Assembly (NCBI GenBank): GCA_037367355.1
Contig: CM074697.1
Location: forward strand, 3,534,001 to 3,598,000
Direction of reading: 5' to 3'
From: Neoscytalidium dimidiatum
Taxonomy: Eukaryota > Ascomycota > Dothideomycetes > Botryosphaeriales > Botryosphaeriaceae
Length of the DNA stretch: 64,000 nt
The stretch's first letter is position 1; every line of letters begins with the position of its first letter. The notes below the pieces were generated by a model. That model was not told where the DNA came from, made no database searches, and was given only the letters and a program-made list of their open reading frames with translations. The position numbers and the translations under genes are program-made. Below are positions 58,965-64,000 of the stretch, piece by piece.

Positions 58965-61309
58965 CGGAGAGCTGCTGAGCAGGAGGGCTGAAACCCTGAC
59001 CAAGAATAACGTCTGCAGGGCCGTTGGTTCAAGGCGGCTGTGGCGTACATATCCACCAGGAAATTGACGCGCCCCCAGCCCGACTTTTGTTCATTATCGA
59101 CAGGAGCATCCAGGACAACTCAGCCCTGTCTTGGTCAGAGGGGAGAGGCGCGGCACCGTAGATTGGCGGTAAAAGCCACTTTTATTTGGCGCAAGGGTTT
59201 CAAGGTGCAACGTACTCAGGGGATTCCTCGGCGTGAAACGGGGCACGTCGCATGTCCCGAGAGACAAGCAATGTTTACGAGTCAATGGCAGCCCTTTAGC
59301 GCGCTTAGTTTTCCCAGATAGACGAAGAGCCTCAACCACGACTCATTCCCCTACAGCCACTATATACCAGCTGAACAGCAGTACGAGCGCCGTCGGACAT
59401 GATCGCCCATATGGTGCGGAGTGAGCGGAGATCTTTCGTAAGCGTTGTCTGCGCCACGGATTATATGCGTGCTTCTGCTCCGTTCACACCGCCCTGTCAC
59501 TTGAAGGGCTTGATGGATCTGACAGGGACAGCGCTTTCAGCCCTGCCAGATTGGCTTTTCTCCTTTATGCGTTGCAATTTCTGGAAAGTTTCCACTCCCA
59601 GAAACCCGTCTCCTGGATTTTTAAGCCATGTGTTCTCGGCATCGGAGGCACCGGTGTTAGTTAGTACTGCTTCTGAACAGGCCTCTCTACAAGTGTATGC
59701 TAACCCAATCACCCAGCGTCCGGAGCTGTGGATCGCTAGTTTCCGTCCCGCCTAACAGTCGGCAAGGGTCCCGTAGTCCCTCGCGAGCTCACGCCTGCTC
59801 GCCTAATGTCCAAATCCCGGCCATTGAGCATTATTCTATTGGTCTCTTCATGACTCTGCAAAGCTGATCAATCATTCTAGGGCTTTCATTCACCGATATA
59901 GAATCGATATGATGTGCAGGCCGGCTGCTGCACACCTCGCATTCCCACGTCAACAAAGCCGCCTTCCCCCGCCGTTGCGGCTCCCACCACCCCCACGCCC
60001 CGGGAAATCCAGCAGTTTCGTCTATGCGGCGCCCATTCTGCTTACATAAAGTGGCTGTACATCAGTACAATGACATCATTCTCTGGAGTCGGTGAATAGC
60101 AAGGCCCTCGGTATCGGCTCGCAGCCAGCTCGTGGTCTCCTGTGAGACCACCATCCCGTGTCGGTGAATTACTCGGAGCCCGGCTATCGCGGAATACCTG
60201 CCATCCCTTCCTGTAACCGACCATTTTCAACTCTTCGGTACTATTCTCCGAGTACATCCGCCTTGCGGATTACTCGCCCGACCACAGCTCGATGAAATAT
60301 GGCAGGCAGACGTGATCGGTTTCGTTATCCAATCTTAGGGGGGGTCTATCTCAGTAATATATCTAAGTCTGTGATGCACCAGTCGGAAGGAATGGAAAGG
60401 AGAAACATTCAACAGACCATCATCATCGAGATACGAAGTATGCTACATATCGAATCAACGCCGCCTGTAACCGATACCAGCTGTCAAGCACAGAGATGCG
60501 CACAAAATCTCCTATGATCCTCCCATATTCATGCGCGTGATTCGAACGATCGAAGTAGCAGTTCTGCGCAGATCCAATCCCCGGCCCAGGACTAAATTTA
60601 GCCCGTCCTTGCAAATCTTTTAACGGATCTAGAAATACTGTCCCGACGCCTTCACCAGACTTACTAGGCTGCGTATTGTTAATGCTGGCATCGGCGCCGA
60701 GTTGCACGCCCGGCACACCTCCTATAAGTCGTCGGCGAAAGCCCCGAATCCCAGGCCAAACTTACACTCGGTCCGCGCCCTTATTCTAGTGCCTAAAGAA
60801 ATTTGGCACCAGGGAATCTTCTACTATTGGCAACCGAGAATGACTTTATCGCAGCTCTCACTGGTTGAGGTGCCAGGTGGTACCTGACCAGGAAAAGGGC
60901 CTTGCAACAAACCCCATGTGGGAGGTGTCCGACCATCATGACATGGGGCAAGAAAAGTCGTCTAAACCTTGGAGATATCCATAACAGTTAATATACGATA
61001 CCGATGCCGAGTGCGCTCAAGTGCATCTCGAACTCTGGCTCAGATCATATATCTGTGCCTCTAAGCGATATCTACGTCTACCATACTCATTCGGAAAGTT
61101 GTGCGCTCCAAACAACCGAGACAGCGCAGACTACCAGCTGTTGAGCTGTATCAGCTTTGCAGATGCACCAACCTAGTGCCGATTGAAAGACAGTTTACGC
61201 TAAGCTGTAGGCATATCACATCTCTTCGAAGCCTCAATGCTACGTTAACGTGGCTCCTTCTAAAACTGCTATTGGAAACTCAATTTGAGGATGAAGAAGC
61301 AAGTCTTAC
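58965..61309. other. Gene-free 2.3-kb stretch
   Basis: It lies upstream of the GPCR and downstream of the 776-aa gene. ORFs reach 162 codons, mostly shadows. It carries one CCG-N5-CGG inverted repeat (60256-60270). No other feature is visible. Confidence 0.5.
60256..60270. promoter_or_regulatory. ATCCGC-N3-GCGGAT inverted repeat
   Basis: atccgc (60256-60261) and gcggat (60265-60270) flank ctt, giving CCG-N5-CGG. Flanking bases cgagta and tactcg extend the symmetry imperfectly. The form suits a dimeric Zn2Cys6 factor, but the site lies 1.3 kb from the nearest start codon. Confidence 0.3.
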
Positions 61310-63640
61310 TCAAATAACAACAAACCATTTCCCGGGACGAGATGCAGCCGCCTCGACCGCACAATTCTCGCAACAATGTTTGCCACGAAGCATGGTCCGT
61401 CGGTTCTGCTTCTCCTTCACGATATTTCCAATTGCTAGCCATCTCGCTCGTGCGTCTCCTTTGACAAGTACCACAACGACTTTCTCAGGGACAGGCGTCC
61501 CATTTTCCTTCACTGCCCACGACCATACTCCCCAAGCAGTTGCGACGCCTAATCCAAGCTGTGCTGCAGTGACTTCACCGGTTGCGTAGCTACTCGGTCC
61601 ATGTTGGCACGGTGGTGCTGTGACCGTCTGCCAAAGACCCTCGTGAAAGCCTCGGCAAGACTGGTTCACCTCGAACCAGCACGGCCTCTGGTCTACGAAA
61701 TTCTCAAGATGTTCTCCCTTGAATTTGACAAGCAAGTGAAAGCCGTTCTCGCGAGATCCGTAGTACTCCACCCGGTCGCGGACTGGGGAATCGCATCGTG
61801 GGTCGTACGTCTGCTTGCCACGATCACGGACCCAGTCCCTGTCGAGATCTACATTTCCCATCATCTCAATGCCTGGCGGCAGGGCGTCATGGACGCGATT
61901 CTTCCGTTCCAAGGTCTTGGCGTTCGTCGGGGTGCCCTTTCGAATGAAGAGACTGTCTGGGGATACGGTGAAAGGGTCGTTGTCTCCGAACGTTGGAAGG
62001 CTGACAGTCCAGCCAAAATCACTCACCATGAAGCAGTTCCCTTCTCCCGCGTCGTCATACTGAGGCGAATTAAGGGAGAGCTCACGGCCTACCAGCAAGC
62101 GGGAAATGTGACTGAGCAAATCGTGCGATAGGAACGAGATGGCCTTGTTCATTTCTGATATTCTCAATTCAAAGTTACTCTTTGATTCGAAATTATCATT
62201 GAGCACGAGCTTGATGTCCGCGCAATCTTCGATCCCAACAATGGCGGCGATGCAAAGAAGAGTGATGGAGAGATCAAGGAATGTGATTGGACGAATCATA
62301 GGTTGCCCATTCGGATGCAGGTACCTTCGTTGTCGAAAGGTAGCAGGAAGCTGTACATCATCCCATGACTTAGCGACCTTCATCATTTCTAGGTGGCCCT
62401 CTGAGCTGGACTCCTCATAAGGTATTCGTTCAGCCTTACTCTGGGAGAACGGATGAGCGAAGAACACCCTTGCAGCATCATATAGTTTTCTTCGATTTAT
62501 GTTGCATCGGTCCGAGATTACGGGCTTTTCTCGCGTTCCACTAATGCGAACAAGCCTCTGGGAAATCAGTCGTGCCATCGCGATAGTCGCCTGGGCTCCC
62601 TCGACCAAGGCAGGGTTGTCCGGTTCCTGTCGGAATGTATCCAAGGACTCATCGAGATGCCGACACAGCATGATTGTCCCGTATCCGCGGAGTCTCAAAC
62701 GTTCCCTTGTCTCCATGGGTGCAGGTGCGTCCTCCCCAGGCTCTATTCTGACGATTTCATCTTTGCTGCTATCGAGAACAGTAATGCAGGGGCTGCTCCG
62801 GGCGGTCGCATTAAATTCGATGATGATTGAAGGGTTCTGACAATCATCGCTGGGAAAGCCTGCCCTCTTCTGATGTCGGTGGTCGATGACAACGACGGTG
62901 AGACCGAGGAGGTAGTAGGCCCAGACAACCAACGTCAGCAGGCCATCGGGCTCACGGGCAATCATGAAACGTTCTTCCGGGACCCTCTGAACAATATATA
63001 AGCAATCCAGACAAGCTTGAAGGACGCTCGCAGAAAGACTGATGGAATCATTGGATGTTCTTGGAAGCAGCATCGATGAGGCCTGCAATCGCCTTCTGAC
63101 AGGATCGAGATAGAGATTCCAGTCAAAATCCGATGTTTGCGAACTGCAGGCATCAAGCGCACCAATGATACCGCTGAATCCTGGGCTGGGTTTTGCTCCG
63201 GGTATATTGATTTCAAAGCGCTTGTTCAGACAGTCGTCGAGTGTAGATGCAAGGCTAACACGCCCATGAACCCATCCCAGAAACGAAAGCTGTATGACGG
63301 ACGCCATAAGACCATCCTTTGTCCGTGACGATGCTTCGGTAAGCGTAGGTCCGGCACCGGTGCTCAAAGCCAAGATACTGCCTTGATGGATGGGCTTGAT
63401 CTCTGTCGTCTGAAGTACCTGATTACGGAAGTTCTGCTCAAGTCCGGGCTCGATTTTTGCACGGCCGAGGATATCTGCTAAATCCGCCTCTACGAGGAGA
63501 TCCGAACCGGACAGGCGAAGGTTGCGAGCCAGTGCGAGTACCGAATCGTATGCTGACTGGGCGGCCTTCTGCACGACCTGTGTTCCGAAGATTCTCGTCA
63601 ACTCGACCCCGAGCTGAACTCCAACAGAGAAGTCGGGCAT
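61310..63640 (-). CDS. Large intronless protein of unknown function
   Basis: A single uninterrupted frame of 776 aa runs from the ATG at 63640 (MPDFSVGVQLGVELTRIFG) to a TGA at 61310. This length and the even amino-acid composition make it a real gene. I recognise no domain. Visible features are a short amphipathic N-terminus (LTRIFGTQVVQKAAQSAYDS), one strongly hydrophobic stretch at about residues 233-252 (LLTLVVWAYYLLGLTVVVID), and Ser/Asp-rich and basic segments. The C-terminus contains CCENC-type cysteines (KHCCENCAVEAA). The hydrophobic stretch could be one membrane helix or a buried core. The absence of introns sets it apart from nearly all other long genes in the window. Similar orphan proteins occur widely in Pezizomycotina, but I cannot name a role. 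Confidence 0.8.
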   Translation of the reverse strand: MPDFSVGVQLGVELTRIFGTQVVQKAAQSAYDSVLALARNLRLSGSDLLVEADLADILGRAKIEPGLEQNFRNQVLQTTEIKPIHQGSILALSTGAGPTLTEASSRTKDGLMASVIQLSFLGWVHGRVSLASTLDDCLNKRFEINIPGAKPSPGFSGIIGALDACSSQTSDFDWNLYLDPVRRRLQASSMLLPRTSNDSISLSASVLQACLDCLYIVQRVPEERFMIAREPDGLLTLVVWAYYLLGLTVVVIDHRHQKRAGFPSDDCQNPSIIIEFNATARSSPCITVLDSSKDEIVRIEPGEDAPAPMETRERLRLRGYGTIMLCRHLDESLDTFRQEPDNPALVEGAQATIAMARLISQRLVRISGTREKPVISDRCNINRRKLYDAARVFFAHPFSQSKAERIPYEESSSEGHLEMMKVAKSWDDVQLPATFRQRRYLHPNGQPMIRPITFLDLSITLLCIAAIVGIEDCADIKLVLNDNFESKSNFELRISEMNKAISFLSHDLLSHISRLLVGRELSLNSPQYDDAGEGNCFMVSDFGWTVSLPTFGDNDPFTVSPDSLFIRKGTPTNAKTLERKNRVHDALPPGIEMMGNVDLDRDWVRDRGKQTYDPRCDSPVRDRVEYYGSRENGFHLLVKFKGEHLENFVDQRPCWFEVNQSCRGFHEGLWQTVTAPPCQHGPSSYATGEVTAAQLGLGVATAWGVWSWAVKENGTPVPEKVVVVLVKGDARARWLAIGNIVKEKQNRRTMLRGKHCCENCAVEAAASRPGKWFVVI

Positions 63641-64000
63641 GGTGTTGACCTGTGCCGCCCTAAAATCGTCGCGCGAGAAAGTAATAACAGTCTTTGGGAG
63701 AGATGTTGAACAGAAGGAAATTTGACAGATGCGAAGGCTGAAGATGCATCTGTTGTAAAGAAAGCCTCACGCAGGCTGAAGCGGAGGTGATGCAAGACGA
63801 TCATTCGGGGCACTCCATTCGTTGGGGGCTCCGCCCCTCGTGCAACGTGACATCCTGCAGGCCACCAGTTCAGGATCCAATAACGAAACTGCCCGGACAA
63901 TGATAGGTGCTGAATGCTGCCTGTTACATGCAGAGCAGCAACGAGCCTACTCGTTCCCATTCGTCAGGGCGGTCCAATGCGTCACAGAGAAATCAAGAGC
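63641..64000. other. Upstream region of the 776-aa gene
   Basis: These 360 bp hold the probable promoter of the minus-strand gene. The overlapping 120-codon ORF has no recognisable content. Nothing else is visible before the window ends. Confidence 0.4.

Noticed and set aside
1..64000. CRISPR arrays, bacterial operons, tRNA and rRNA genes
   Set aside because: No regularly spaced short repeats; the gene structure is plainly eukaryotic. I saw no tRNA-like A/B-box pair or rRNA by eye, though a covariance-model search would be needed to exclude small RNAs.

Overview
This window is nuclear DNA of a filamentous ascomycete (Pezizomycotina, quite possibly a dothideomycete). The evidence is short spliceosomal introns of about 47-130 nt with GTAnGT-type donors and CTAAC/CTGAC branch points, typical fungal families (SAT4-type membrane protein, allantoate-permease-type MFS, Zn2Cys6 factor, NACHT-ankyrin protein, secreted Ser/Thr-rich surface proteins), and a 4.3-kb AT-rich block in which CpA/TpG dinucleotides have almost vanished, the signature of repeat-induced point mutation (RIP). 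Exon models below were made by hand from splice signals and reading-frame continuity; all coordinates run from start codon to stop codon.

Layout. 1-273 is the 3' end of an unrecognised gene. 4.0-10.7 kb holds a giant secreted mucin-like protein (2204 aa, 3 exons). 11.9-12.6 kb encodes the Ragulator/EGO lipid anchor (LAMTOR1/Ego1 family). 14.7-16.4 kb is a secreted M28 aminopeptidase. 18.6-23.2 kb holds a Kex2-site-containing secreted surface protein and a secreted FAD oxidoreductase. 23.5-24.7 kb is a broken Zn2Cys6 transcription factor. 24.9-29.3 kb is a RIP-destroyed Tad1-type LINE with a 100-N assembly gap. 30.7-31.8 kb is a secreted beta-helix protein, 33.7-34.5 kb a DJ-1/Hsp31-type protein, and 34.7-36.4 kb a SAT4/rhodopsin-like membrane protein.

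38.2-49.0 kb looks like a catabolic gene cluster: a cyclase-family hydrolase, a sugar-type MFS transporter, an SDR dehydrogenase, a semialdehyde-dehydrogenase-like ALDH and an allantoate-permease-type MFS transporter. The first four form two divergent pairs that share promoters. The logical flow would be import, ring or ester opening, alcohol oxidation and aldehyde oxidation, but the ALDH carries a frameshift, so the pathway may be decaying or the assembly may be wrong there. No transcription factor gene lies in the cluster.

49.85-54.3 kb is a fungal NLR-like locus (lipase-like alpha/beta hydrolase, NACHT, ankyrin repeats) with two opposite-sign frameshifts and an unresolved exon join. 57.6-59.0 kb is a cAMP/glucose-receptor-like seven-helix GPCR. 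61.3-63.6 kb is an intronless 776-aa protein that I do not recognise. Long gene-poor stretches separate the blocks. I saw no tRNA, rRNA or CRISPR, though small RNA genes cannot be excluded by eye.
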